DNA of 64,000 bases, from contig BCHH01000004.1 of NCBI GenBank assembly GCA_001599595.1, forward strand, positions 3,020,778 through 3,084,777. The letters run 5' to 3'. The notes below the pieces were generated by a model. The model saw nothing but the letters and a program-made list of their open reading frames with translations. It was not told the DNA's origin and did no database searches. Positions 33,424 through 46,300 of this stretch are shown one piece after another. Origin of the DNA: Beverwykella pulmonaria. Its lineage: Eukaryota > Ascomycota > Dothideomycetes > Pleosporales > Melanommataceae. Within the stretch, counting starts at the first letter, position 1. Every line of letters starts with the position of its first letter. The position numbers were made by a program, and so were the translations under genes.

Positions 33424-33851
33424 AAGAGCTTGACGGGTGGAAGGAGCTGGATCATGATTGGGGGATGGAATGCTGGATGGGGCGGGGATGGATAGACATA
33501 TGGAGAACAGAAGGACGAGGGTGAAGTGGAGCATGGGTGAGGGGAAAATGGGGTGTAGCCCGATAGGAATGGGGATGGATATTATACCCTTTTTTGGCAT
33601 TTCGTGGAGTTTAGTCCAGGGTCGAGAGTGTAGGGCAAAGGTAGGCTTGGGCATAGGCAGTAGAACCCAACCCCCAGGGATAGAAGAAAGACAATTTGAT
33701 CTTGCTACTTATACTCGTCACGATTTTGCACATGAAGATTTGGCTTGATGTGATGTGATATGACACTTTTCTAGAACTACCACCACTGCCTGGTATCTAC
33801 CAATCCTAAACGCCAAGCCAGCTATCTTGCCGAACAAGCTCCCAAGCACAG
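33424..33851. other. convergent 3' region, TRM112 / YTM1
   Basis: About 430 bp between converging stop codons. It is G-rich on the plus strand just after TRM112. No gene was seen. Confidence 0.4.
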
Positions 33852-35366
33852 TCAAGACCCAAGGCTCCGATTAATCTGCACCCTCTTATCCTCTCCCACA
33901 CTCACAATCCCTACACGCTCATCCCACCTAACCCCAAACACCTTGACTCCCTCCCCAGAACTCCTTCCAGGCCCACTATCCCTCTGGATCGTATACACAT
34001 CCTCGCCCACCTGGCCCTCACCCAGCCCACTCGACGCCTTCACACTCCTTACATCCCAGATCCTCGCCGTCCCATCGTGAGAGCCAGAGACGAGTCCGTA
34101 TTCCGACGTGGGATGTGTGTCAAGGGAGACAACGGCGTTGGTGTGGCCTCGCAGCGTCATGACTGCGATTTGGGTTGCGGAGGCCCGCGGATCGATCAGT
34201 GTGATGTGCCTTGCTGATGTTCCTGTTGCCAGGAGGTTGAGTTTTGGAAGGGCCGCGAGAGAGAGAAGGGAGTGACCCGTGGTTCGTGTGTCGACACAGG
34301 TTGAGGTTGGCAGATCCCACGTCTTGAGCATATGGTCGTGGGAGGCCGAGTATGCCACTGTCGCGTCCTCGGGCTTGAACAGGACACTCGACACTGGAGA
34401 AGCGTGACCGGAGAGTGTGCTAACGGGTCCTCGCGCGGAAACAGTTTTCTCGGGCTTCGAGAGCTTTTGTCGCTTGTTCGATGCTGTTGTTGATGTGGGG
34501 AGGAGGTTTGACGGAGCATCGGGGTTATCTTTTGCGGTGGCGGAGAAGAGCGCTATGGTATTATCCGAAGATGCAGAGAGGATGCGGTTCGACGAGCCAT
34601 GAACAGCAACATTGTTGACGCCCCACCTATGACTGTAGAGTTCAAGGGAAGGCACAATGGTGCGCTCATCCTCATCGTAACTATATACCCGCACAACGTT
34701 ATCCAAACCCGCAGCCACTATCTTCTTGTCCGAAATCCACTTCGCCGTCTTCAAGCTAGTGATGCGTCCTCCGTTGTTCGGCGGCGACGACGTCGCGAGA
34801 ACATCCCCAGACATGTCCCATACTCTTAGCAGACCGTCGTAACTTGCACTTAGTATCCTCTCTTGCCCACTCTGTACGCCCTTTGCCCAGATCCCAGCGG
34901 CGGAGGTCTGGGATAGAATATCGACTGCAGAAACCCAATCGTCGTGCTCGAAGCTCGACACATGAAGTGGCGGTATAAGAGCCCGTGTGTACTCAACATT
35001 AAGTGTCGTTTCAGCGCTGATTCCATGTTTGGTAAGGAAACTGTCGATGGAGGTCCGTAGGAATTGGCCATTAACGAGAAATTCGAAGGGGATCGGGTGG
35101 GCGTCGGTATGTAGTAGATTGTTCACGAGTTTTGACAGGTTGTATCGATTCAGTGCTACCAAAATAATCAGCGTTGTTCATGTTGAGTTGTGGGGTATGC
35201 GCTGGAGCACGAAATGATCTTGCACTTCCAGCCAAATTTCCATCTGCAGGGAGAAGAGCTTACCCGTGGAGATGAGGAGAGGTCCCGGGTCCTCGGGAAG
35301 CTCAATATCGGCATGTCTCGTGCTAAGGCGTACTTGTACCTTCGATTCGGGGGTGTTGGACTCCAT
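33852..35366 (-). CDS. YTM1: YTM1 (WDR12), ribosome biogenesis WD40 protein
   Basis: Ytm1 forms the Nop7-Erb1-Ytm1 (PeBoW) complex needed for 27S pre-rRNA processing and 60S assembly; the AAA+ ATPase Rea1 removes it through its N-terminal domain. Two exons (35366-35264 and 35155-33852) give 468 aa. The NLE-type ubiquitin-like domain is split by the intron: KVQVRLSTRHADIELPEDPG, then ALNRYNLSKLVNNLLHTDAH and PIPFEFLVNGQFLRTSIDSF. Seven WD repeats follow, for example ILSASYDGLLRVWDMSG, SNRILSASSDNTIALFSATA, VAYSASHDHMLKTWDLP and GLVSGSHDGTARIWDVRSVK. The start ATG 35366 gives MESNTPESKVQ, directly before the first strand. It lies 224 bp downstream of ZW10 on the same strand. Confidence 0.95.
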
Positions 35367-35590
35367 GGCGCGGGGTGTGCGATGTCTGCGGCGGAGCTCC
35401 AAAATTTCCAAGTCCACCCAACTTTTTTCAATAGGGTCTAGCCCATCGGCATTTACCATCTCCGCGTCACGTGCGCTTGGCTCGTAATGACCTCGGGAAA
35501 TCATGAGCATTCGAAATTGTACGTGTACGTTTGAGAGGTGTATCATAACATGATGATTTAGATGGCTGTCTCATATGTCTAGATATGTTA

Positions 35591-38244
35591 CTATTGCATG
35601 CTCGTCCGCCGTATCGCCGCAATAGCCTTCCTCCGATGATCGCTCTCTGCAAATAGTGCCTTGATCAAATCAACCACCTCCTCAGGCCCCATTTCCAACT
35701 TCAGTTCCCCATCTGTCCAGAACATCTTGATGTCAGCGAGACTTGAATCCAGAATCTCACCAAGATACTGGAATTTGAACCAGTTGGGCGTGTAGATGCC
35801 AGTCATGTCTCTTGCCTCGCCGCTGTCGTCCTCGGTCTGAAAGAGCGAGGACAAAGAGGATAGGGAGACGCAGTATCCATGTAGTTTGCGGGACTCATCT
35901 TCGGCAATATCAGGCATGTCCTCGACATCAGTGATAAATTTGGCGAGTGCAGTGGAGACGAGGGAGCCAAGTGATTGCAGCAGAGCTGAGTGAGAGAGGA
36001 TGTTCTGCCATTGCCGCTTGACTTCTCCAATGCGATCAATAGTCATAGCAATCGCATTGTCGCATTCCGCAGCAAATGGTGCCGTCGTGCAGCCTTGGAA
36101 TCCCTGGGCACCATCGAGTAGATCCCGGATGATGGTTCGCTGAGACTCCATTTCTCGTCCGTACGCACGCTTCCCAAATACTTCAACAGCCTTGATGTCG
36201 TCGTCGACTCTTAGCCTGACCGATGGCCGGAGGTATTGCGGGAGAGTCGATGTTCTATCCTTGACGGCCTGTTCTTGGAGGAATACTCGGAGCCGATCTG
36301 ACAGTCGCGTGCAGTCATTGTAAATCAGCATATTCCCTGCAACGTCTCGAGAGTAGTGGGTAGCTGCTGTGGCACGATACATGGCCATCAACAAACTGGG
36401 AATTGCATATAGACCGGCACTTGCAGGAGCAATGGCCGACTTGACCAGCTCAGGCTGGTTGAGGGTACCAACATCTGATACGACATGCATGATGATTTCG
36501 ATGATGGAGTCAGGGATAGCGGTAACTGTATAAGTCTCCCTCAAGGTGACCTCTTTCTCTGCCGTGGGCTTTTGTGGTGCACTGGCGGTTCCATTTGCAG
36601 CGGGCGCACTAGGCCCAGGTGGAGGTAGTGAAGCTGGCTGTGTCTCTTCTTCGTCTCCCCATCCCCAAGCCTCGGTATCCTCCTCTCCCGCCTCTTCTTT
36701 TTCCTCTGGCTTGGCTTCCTCCTTGAGCTCCTCCTCTTCATCAATGCCCCACGCGCTCATGTCCTCCTCTTCGACCTCCTCCTGACGCTCAGTGGTCGCG
36801 TCATCTTTTGAAGGCTCTGCCTCTTCGTCTCCCCACTCCGCTCCCCAGTCTTCATCCTGGTCATCTTTGCCGCCAAGCATAACGTCACCCTTGGTAATGA
36901 GTTGCGTCTCGACTCTCTCGACAGTCGTTTTCTCTTGAACGCGCCGCGGAAGGATACTCTGTACCTTTGCGATCGCAACCTCTTTTCGACTTGCTAGCCA
37001 GATGTCGGCTGATTTGTCCACCCAATCTCGCAGTCGGTCCTGCCCAGACCATTCTAGCTCGTCGAAGTATTCAGCCAAGCCCAGAACGAGGGAAAGAATT
37101 TCTTGGAAGTCTAGCACGCCATCCATAGACAAAGGCACTGCCGGTCGAAGCCAATTTGAGATGAGGCGAGATGCAATGACGGGAACAATTTTCTCAGATA
37201 GCGGTGCAGCAACGGCAGGTGGTAGTCGCGTACTCAAATATTCCGCAATAGCTTGAATATCTTCCAGAGCAGCCTTTACGCTCATATCGGCAAGGTGGCC
37301 TGTAATGCGGATATCGTCTCCATCGATCTCGAATGCTGATACAACTTGGTCGGGGCCAATGGCAAGGCGGGGCGCAACAATGATGTTGTCGAAATCTCGG
37401 CTCAAGCGAGCCAGAAAGTTATCGAGAAGGCCGAGCTTTATGAGCGCTCCTACCACGGTATTGATGTGTATAGACTCTTCTCCTGCGCCACGTCAGTCAA
37501 ATGGAAGTGTCCACAGTGCAAAATCCACATACTCTCAATCTCATCCCTCAATGTAACGTGTCGCTCGACTGAATCCAACACAACCAGGCTGTTCCAAGAC
37601 TCGGTCGTTGTTTCCACAATGGCCGACCTCAATTGGTCTGCGCGAGACTTGAGCACGCCCACCACCCTGGTGTTCTCAAAGGGACCAAGTCGCTTGAAAG
37701 CTGCATCTGCATCTTCCAGTCTGTCCAGGGCGTGGATGACATGGCCGTGTACAGCAGCATCTTGAGTGGACTCCAGGAGGGACGTGATATCTCGTAGTTG
37801 CTCGACCACCTGGGCAAGACTCTCGTTGTAGGCGATCTCCGAGTAGAGGAAGCTGACTTTGCTCGTGGCATCATGCAAACGCGATGTGCTTTCCTTGCCA
37901 GCCTCGGCTTGCTGCACAATCTCGTGGGCGGTTTCCTGGGAGCGTTTGATGTCGTCTTGCAGTTTGCGAGCTTGGGCAATCCAGCCATCAACGTCGGAGG
38001 CGGCTTCGCGGGAGAGTTGTCGAATCTCGTTCTACCAGGCATCTATCAGCTACGTTTTGGGGGGAGTCTCGACGCAGCACACCTTTGTATCCTCGCGGGC
38101 CTTGCCAACGACCTCTAGCAGCTTCGGGAGTGCCGTTGCGGGGACGGGCGCGGAGGCCACATGTTCAGACTGGGGAAACGATCCGTGCTCGACAGACTGG
38201 AGGATGGCGTCTCCCAGTTCCTTGTCGGATATCTGCGATGACAT
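35591..38244 (-). CDS. ZW10: ZW10 / Dsl1-complex tethering subunit
   Basis: ZW10 acts in the NRZ/Dsl1 tether that captures Golgi-derived vesicles at the ER; in animals it also serves the kinetochore RZZ complex. Three exons (38244-38083, 38031-37533, 37482-35591) give 850 aa. The N-terminal half is helical: NEIRQLSREAASDVDGWIAQ, FLYSEIAYNESLAQVVEQLR, SLLESTQDAAVHGHVIHALD. Family-like segments follow: VVGALIKLGLLDNFLARLSR, and IPSLLMAMYRATAATHYSRD near residue 610. A strongly acidic Glu/Asp/Trp insert (EEEDMSAWGIDEEEELKEEA region, repeated AWGWGDEEE-like units) sits between the two halves, about residues 460-560. This insert is low complexity and likely disordered. Human ZW10 is somewhat shorter (779 aa), consistent with the insert. 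Confidence 0.88.
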
Positions 38245-38925
38245 TGCGCGTGCTCAGCATGTGCGTATCATGTCGAGGCGGAAGGGGCGTGGGTGTGGGC
38301 GTTTGTTGGTCATTCATGTGCTGTTCCCAACCATCGCGCATCCAAGTGGAAAGGCGTGGCGCACGCAACTGTGGCGGCTGCGATTGGTCGCAGTGTGGCT
38401 CAGCCCTACGGCCTCCGGCAATTCACAAACACCCCGCCACGCTCCGAACACAGACAGCTACCCCGCCATCCATCACAGGAGCAGCGGTCAGATCTAGGCC
38501 ATCTTCCTCACTGCTGAATCGCCTCCGCCTCGCCCACCTTCACCAATCGCGTCTGTGAAGCGGTCCGACCCTGTGCCAAGCATCTGCAGCAGTATCTGCA
38601 CCCTGATTCACGCAGTCGAGCTTTTCCCCCATCTCGCACCATTTTGCGCTTTACTTTTGGGGGGCTTCTCCTCTCTGGTGGCATTCACAGTCGGCAGTAA
38701 GCATGGATTTCATTGGAATTCCAAAGCTGCATACGGGCTTTCGCAGTTCAGAAACTAACACGGAACAATGGTAGGACGGATTCCTCTTTAGACAAAGGCC
38801 GTTCATTACACAAAATCTTTCTCGGAGCAGGCCATCAGAATTTAGACAGCTTCTCCTGCACCACGTCATTCGCATTGCAGACATCTCTTCTGAACGTGTG
38901 TCCGCAGTTTCCCCAGTGCGGCAAT
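38245..38925. promoter_or_regulatory. divergent intergenic region, ZW10 / M16 protease
   Basis: About 680 bp between divergent starts. The frame of the M16 protein is open upstream of the chosen ATG to 38713, but that part has no family features and is treated as 5' UTR. Confidence 0.4.
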
Positions 38926-41900
38926 ATGGGGTCCATTGAGCAAGAGTCTAGCTTCAAAAAGATCCAGAATTTCAAAGCCGACTATACCGATGTAGAGTTC
39001 ACACAATATGAGTCGCAGCGAACAGGAATGCGAGTGGTGGTGGTTGACAGAAAAGGCCCAAAGGTGTGTTGGCCCTTGACTACGCTTTTGCCACTTCTAA
39101 CACGGCCACAGGTGTATGGGTACTTTGCTGTAGCGACAGAAATCCATGACGATTCTGGAGCACGTGAGTTATCTGATTCCTCATCTGCTTACCATCCATT
39201 GACTGTTTTAGCCCACACTCTTGAGCATCTCGTCTTCATGGCAAGCCATTGTGCAAACGACACAAAAGAATGAAAGCTAATATTCACTAGGGTTCCCGGA
39301 AATACCCTTACAAAGGCGTCCTCGACAAGATTGCAACTCGATCCTACTCGGACACAAACGCTTGGACCGACACAGCTGAGACAGTCTATTCCCTAGCTTC
39401 CGCTGGCTGGGAAGGGTTCGCCCAAATTCGTGAGATTTGATTCTCCTTCGTTTAAAGGAGCTTCCGCTGAATCTATCTCATAGTACCAATCTACTTGGAT
39501 CATGTCGTTGTGCCTACGCTGACCGACGCTGGTTGCTATACCGAAGTGCATCACATAGATGGCAATGGCAACGATGCTGGGTACGGCGCTCGTTTCTCGT
39601 AAACAACAATGTCTGACGTGCACAGCGTCGTCTATTCCGAGATGCAAGGCCGCGAGAACCTCCAAGGCGATCTTATGGACCTCCAGATGCGCCGTCTGCT
39701 CTACCCCGAGGGCGATGGTTTCCGCCAAGAGACTGGAGGTTTAATGAAGGCTTTGCGAGTATTAACAGCAGATCGCATTCGCCAGTTTCATAAGGATATG
39801 TACCAGCCCAAAAATATACGCATCGTTCTGATTGGCGAGGTGGATCATTCAAATCTCCTGAATATACTCGAAGAATTTGAAGACCAAATCATCGACCGTG
39901 TCCCTTCGTTCGACGCTCCTTTCAAGAGGCCATGGGTGGAGTCAACACGGACTCCTCCGCTCAGCAAGACTACCGTAGAGACTGTGGAGTTTCCCGAAGA
40001 GGACGACTCCACGGGCGAGATCCAAATTGCTTTCCTGGGGCCCGAGGCAAAGGACGACAAGCTCGAGACTGCCATTAACACAATCCTGATGTATCTGGCA
40101 GGGTCATCAGTGTCCATCCTCGTAAATACGCTAGTCGAAAAAGAGCATCTTGCGAGCATGGTCTACTTCTGGGTCAAGAACCACTACGACATGATCATCT
40201 GGTTCACTTTGACGAGTGTCGCCACGGAGAAGCTTGCGGATGTCGAGAAGCGATTTTTTGAAGTTCTCCGAGACCACGTGTCTCGGCCGCTCGATATGAA
40301 CTATTTGAAAGACTGCCTCCACCGGTTCAAGCGCCAAGTGAGATTCACGTCCGAGGTTGGAAATGACGAGTACAAGGACCCGATCATCAAGGACCATCTC
40401 TTTGGCAGCCGGGATGGATCCGATCTTGAATACTCAGTAGGTTCGCTGAAAGTCTTCGACGAGTTAGAGGAATGGACAGAAGAGGAATGGCGGTCATTCT
40501 TGAAGAAGTGGGTTTCCGACGCACATCATGTCTCCATACTCGGCAAGCCGTCGATTGCTCTTTCCGAAAAGCAGAAAGCCGACGAAGTCGCCCGCATCAA
40601 AGAACAGCAAGAGCGTCTCGGCCCAGAAGGTCTCAAGAAACTGGCCCAGAAGCTCGAGGAGACCAAAGCAGAAAATGACAAGCCCATACCGCAGGAGATC
40701 ATAGAAAAGTTGAAGGTACCAAGCACGGAATCGATACATTTCTACGAGACCGTGACAGCACGCTCTGGCTTGGCCAAGCATTTGGGTACTCTCGATAATA
40801 AGATACAAAAGATCATCGACAAGGACGAAAATGGCTTCCCCCTCTTCATCCACTACGAACACATCCCAACTTCGTTCGTGCACTTTGGTCTTGCCCTCGG
40901 CACAGCTACTGTCCCCACGGAGTTGAAACCTCTGTTGGGAGTCTATCTCACCAATTTCTTTGCCACCCCAATCATGAAAGACGGCAAACGCATCGAATTT
41001 GAACAAGTCATAACCAGCCTCGAGCAAGACACCATCGAATATACACTCGATCGGGGCAGCGATATCGGGAACTCGGAAATGGTCTATATCCATTTCGTTG
41101 GCGAGGCCGAGAAGTTCGAGACCATGGTGAAGTGGCTCGCTACTCTACTTGTAGATTCGGTTTTCGACACCAAGCGTCTGATCGCAACCGTTGTCAAGAT
41201 GCTTGCCGATGTCCCCGACGAGAAGCGCGACGGGAACAGCATGGCGTTTTCGGTGGACCGCATGATCCACTACGACGCTGCATCCTCCGTTCGCGCTACC
41301 AACACGCTCGTCAAAGCTCTCTACCTCAAACGCATTCTCAAGCTTCTCAAGACCGACCCAGATCAAGTAATCAGCAAGCTAGAATCCCTCCGCAAGCACC
41401 TCCTCACCTTCTCCAACCTACGCGTCCTCGCAATCGCAGACCTAAACACGCTTCCCAACCCCGTCACAACATTCAAGCACCTAACAGATGTCATCAAGCC
41501 CGGTCCCTTACCGACCATAAACCCCGTGGACGACCGCAAAGCCGTGCTCTCGGATATCGGCCGCAAACCAGGAGGCGTATCCTACCTCGTCACGCTCCCC
41601 ATCGACTCCTCTTTTGCCGTCCTAACATCTGCCGGCCCCGATTCATACACCTCGCCGCTGCTCCCGCCCCTCATGGTCGCTCTCGCGTACCTTGACGCTG
41701 TTGAGGGACCAATGTGGCAGTCGATTCGCGGTACGGGTCTTGCGTACGGCACAAATTTTTTCCGGGACATCGAAACGGGGCTGCTCAAATTTCGTATTTA
41801 TAAATCCCCCAATGCATTTTCAGCCTTTGAGAAGGCGCGCACGGTTGTTAAAGAGTACGGTGATGGGACTCGCGCATTCGAGAAGCTAGCCCTTGAAGGG

Positions 41901-42403
41901 GCAATTTCTAGCATCGTGAAGGAGTTTGTGGATGAGAAAGCTACCATTATCGATGCGGCGAAGGGCGGGTTTATCGACCTGGTGGTTAGGGGTGTGGGTA
42001 AGGAGTATAACGATTGGGTGCTGAGGGAGGTGCGGAAGGTGGGTGAGGAGGATGTTAAGAAGATTTTAAGGGAGGTGGTCGCAGGGGTGTTTGAACCCGA
42101 ACGCGCGGATTTGGTGGTTACATGTGGTGGGGTTATGGTTGAAGTAAGTTTACCGTTTCTCGTTTTCCGTTTCCCGTTTCCCGTTTGTTGTGATGTTGGT
42201 GGCGATGCGGAGGCTAATATATGTGTGATGTACAGGGCCTTAAGAAGAACTTCGAAGACGCAGGTTTCAAGATCCAGGTCAAGCCACTTGCGGACTTCCA
42301 GGATGGATATGGACTTGAGGCGGGCGAGGATGAGGCAGAGGACGATGACGAGGTTGACGAAGAGGGAAGTGGCAGTGAGAGCGGGAGCGAGATGGAGGAG
42401 TAA
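38926..42403 (+). CDS. M16 (pitrilysin/insulinase-like) metalloprotease, YOL098C/SDD3-like
   Basis: M16 proteases are clam-shaped zinc peptidases with an inverted HxxEH site. Seven exons give 1,046 aa: 38926-39063, 39112-39163, 39212-39240, 39291-39429, 39484-39580, 39626-42143, 42236-42403. The zinc site HTLEH (H65, E68, H69) lies in the 29-nt third exon; the distal ligand region continues in GVVYSEMQGRENLQGDLMDL. The intron after that micro-exon must use a GC donor (ATG^GCAAGC...CACTAG), since the next exon has to start GSRKYPYKGVLDK. M16C-type segments include QFHKDMYQPKNIRIVLIGEV and VNTLVEKEHLASMVYFWVKN. The C-terminal tail is acidic (EAEDDDEVDEEGSGSESGSE). The length and layout fit the cytosolic M16 group of yeast YOL098C rather than the mitochondrial presequence protease. 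The substrate is unknown. The start was chosen as MGSIEQESSFKKIQNF. Confidence 0.9.
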
Positions 42404-43370
42404 GCTTTTACGCTACAGAGACCGACGAGGACGCGGGCCATATGCTAGCTTTAGGTGGTGATTGACACGCATAAAGGGTGACGGTGGGGATGGATTGCGG
42501 GGTGAAGACTGTGCATGAGTATACATTAGCAGTATGCAACAAGAACTTCTCAGAAACTTGAAATGGCATTCGAAGCTTTATTGAGTATGCACGCCTGGGC
42601 GGCAAACAGGTGGTGCATCAGTGGTTCCGTCAATAAAGTTTTGCCGGAACAAAGAAACCCTAGTAACCTCATCACCTATTAAACAGCCCAGGCCCAGGTT
42701 AAATGTTTTCACGCGCCTCATGCATTTCATTGATCTACTTGTACATTCCATCATGATGCATCTCCGTCATTCCCGCTCTGGAAAATCCCTCTCACCCGCG
42801 AAAAAACCCTTTGCTTACTAAAGGACGACGCCCGTGCAGCCATCCAAACTATGCAAAACGCACCAGCCAAGCCAGCCCGCCAGTCACTGAGCCAGCCAGA
42901 CCAGCCATGCAAGACAAAGAAATTAAAAGGCCTATACCAATGCAGGTTTCATAAACACCGGCAATGCAATTCCACCCTGTCCATCCGAGCCAAATCCCAG
43001 TGTCGAAAGAACAAAAGAGATTCAAAAGATTCCTGTTCCTATCCAGACAACAAAATATGCCGTACCCAACATTTGAGTAGATCGAAACAGAAACATAAAG
43101 AAAGGTCTTGAAATGTCCCAAGCCAGAAAACCCCCTTATTCCTTTCCCTAGAGATCTAACATGGAAGAAAGGAAAAGATGGCAAAGAGGTACTGAACTGA
43201 ACTGAATTGGACAAGTGGGGGAATCTTAAAAGAGAGAAATAAGAGCAGGTGCTTGGGAATAAAAAAAACGCCGTAGATCGTAGATCTTGTACCACCATGT
43301 CTCGGAAACCGCAGATCGTCTGGAATATAAAAGATTCAACTCGGTCATATCGCCACTCAACATCGACCAC
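42404..43370. other. convergent 3' region, M16 protease / RhoGEF
   Basis: Nearly 1 kb between converging stop codons. A 173-codon minus frame (42849-43370) is Phe/Ser/Leu-rich, reads through the end of the RhoGEF 3' flank and has no family features, so it was not called. Confidence 0.4.
42861..42906. repeat. degenerate CCAGC/GCCAG repeat
   Basis: About seven GCCAG/CCAGC units with small interruptions, located in the convergent intergenic region. It is probably a simple repeat. Confidence 0.7.
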
Positions 43371-46300
43371 CTAGCCATCCTCGGGCAAAATGCGAGCGAA
43401 ATGCTTCTCCCAAATCCAGCCAACGGTGTGCGTTGTGTCGTCTTGATTCCGAGCAAGCCAAAGTTCACCCTTCATGCCGATGACATCGAAGATCTCGCCC
43501 GGGACATAGACCAAGTACGGAATGCCACCCTCGCGCCTGTCATGAGCAATATTGAACTCAAACAACGACGCGGCTAAGAAAAGGACTTCTGGTTCGTCCG
43601 AATCTGTTGGTGTAGCTGGTGTAGTTGGGGCCTCTTCGCGCGCACCGTTTAGACCAGAGTCTGACATGGGCAGGGCGGAATTGAAAATGCCAGAGGTACG
43701 CGAGCTACCAGGATTGGAAGTAGGGGACAACAACGAGGAACCCATTGACGAAGTCGGAGGATAGTCGTTTTCAAAGGCACCGTCGAAGCCGTGATAGTGC
43801 GCTGGGGCCTTTCCACGACCATGAGTGACAGTAGCATCACTTCTGTCGGAGCCCGGGCCCAATCTTCGCTCTGCACGCTCACGAGCAAGAGACGCTTGCA
43901 TAGCTGGCGACGAACGAGGTGGGAACGATGGATTTCGCTGAGAGCTGTAGCCGCCGCTGTAACGTTTCCTGGGCTCTAGCATAGAGGCATCACTGCTCAT
44001 AGACTCGGTGCGACGGGAAGATGACTTTCGTGACGAACCGTCGTCGACCAAGGTTGGGGTAGGTGACATGTAATTTTGCATATCCTGGAGAAGAGAACGG
44101 TTTACAATTGTGAGACGATCGGTGATCGCCTCGACGCTTGCGAAATCGGAGTGGAAGCGATCCACATAGGCCTTCAAATCGAAGGTAATCGATGTCGTGT
44201 GCTCTGGCTCCCACTCGAGCATTGGCAAGATCTTTTTTTGGCAGGTTTTCCACCAATCTCTCTGGAGGTTGATGAAAGAGGTGAGACATGCACGCACACA
44301 CTTCTTAGTGAGTTCGTACAGCTTCGGCAACTCTAACTTGAGGGTATCATTGATGGTTTTAAAGGATTGGCCGGCTTCTTCGAGTTTCGGATCGACCTTG
44401 TCTTTGCGTTCCTTGGTTTGCATATATTTCACATATTGTGGCAATGCCTTCTTCCTCTGCTCCATGAGTTTCTGAGGGCGGCTTTGAACAGTCCAAAGCT
44501 CGAGAATAGGATTGAGAACTCGTTGGCGCACAGTAGCTTTCTGCAGAGCAGGTCAGTAATGCAGCAGCACATGAATGGAGTGGGTTTACTTACATGGTCG
44601 TCTAGAGCGATATTCTGAAGCTCAAAGAAGGCCATAGCTTGCCGTCGCCAAGTGCTTTCGATTTCAGGGTGTGATGAAGGGGCGCTTTCCATCAGCGCAA
44701 TGAATGTGAGAACGAGGCAGTTGGTGTTGCACATGAAATCCGTCATAGCATCGAGGTAGGCCTCGATATCGCGAATAACAACTTGGATTTGAAAGAAGTG
44801 GCCACCAAACTTTTGCGATAAGAAGTCGTACTCGTCATCGCTGAAAAGCAAGGCGGCACCACTTGGTCGGGCGGAACGGTCAGCTTTGCTTGTGAATGGT
44901 TTCACGAAGAAAGTTTTTCCAAGCCGGTTCTCGAGAAGGCCTTTGTTCTTTTGCTTTCTGCCTTCCTTAGTAGCCTCTCTCAGAGTTTCTTGTCGATTTC
45001 TCGCCTGGTTGATGCGGAGATTGATCTCAACGCATTCTTTGCGAGCAGCTACAATAGCGGCAAGATCGGGATGATCAGCATCTGTGGCTTTTTCCAGAGA
45101 CTCGAGGAGCAGCGGGTACTTCATCACGCGCTGGACCGGCTTCACCAACAAGGAGTCGAGATCCCAGGCGTTAGTGATGTCCTTACTATGGGAGAAGCAT
45201 GCTTTGAGCCAACCGAGAACCTGTGGGTCTTCGCGCTTCGCGTTGATCAACTCGCTTGCATCTCCATGGTTGAGGAGGTATGTGGTAAAGAGACGTTCTA
45301 GTCTAGGCAAGTATTCGTTCATGACCTCACCAACGTTCGTCTTTCGGTCGTTTTCTACATTTAGAAATTTGAACTCATCCCATGGCTCATCGGACTCATC
45401 AGCAAGCGTCATGGAAGAATCTGTATCCTCTTGTCCTGAGTTGATAGTGGACAGCAACTTCTCCTTTTCCGCAGGGGAGTTCACGGGATTCGCGATCGGT
45501 CGAGCGGCCCGCTTGAGGGCTTGGAATAGGTTGTGGGAAAACTTGTCGATTTCTGACGAATTGCTAAACAGTGTCCGTACCTCTTTCGCAGTCAGGACTT
45601 CAGGAGCAGTCGCCTCGAACACAGAGGCCGCTAGCATCATGTCAACGCAAAACGATTGTTCACTGGAGATGAGTTCTTGGAGCACTCGATATCGCTGCTT
45701 GAGTCCCTGAGTGATAGGGTCGACATTCGATACCTGCGGTGCGGCCGGGGCGTCAGTAGAGTCAGCGGTTGGGACATCACGAGCATCCTCCGGGTTCTCT
45801 AGGCCAGTGGCATCTTTTTCCTGGTGTATGCCGTTGCTGTCACCAAGACCGTCATCAAGCGCACCGTAAGTATTGACAGAAGAGAAAGGAGCCATTTTGG
45901 CAGGCAAGGGAGCGGAGGGAAGAATGCTCGAGGGTGGCTGCCGGTTGTAGATGCTTGGGGTGTATGGCGCTGCCATCGCTGTGGCGCGGTCGAGGGATTG
46001 TTGGACTGGTGGTGGTGGTGGCGGCGAGTAAGAGGGTCGAGGCGGAGGCGGATACTGAACGGTGCCCGTAGGTTGTTGCTGTTGGCCGGCATGAAGTGAA
46101 AGTCCCAGACCCTCGCCAGCGCCTTCAATCTCGGGCAATAGGGAACCAAATGATGTGGTAGGACGCTCGTAGCTAGTACAGGGCTGATGCCCTGCCGAGT
46201 GGGAAGCATCTGCATTATACGAAGGTTGCCAGTCTTTAGGTGGAGGGTGAGGTGCGTAGGCTGAAGAGGGAAGGTGAATGTGATTCTGGGTGAGTTCATC

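Noticed and set aside
42849..43370. 173-codon minus-strand frame after the RhoGEF stop
   Set aside because: Phe/Ser/Trp-rich, partly made of the GCCAG repeat; fits a 3' UTR better than a gene.
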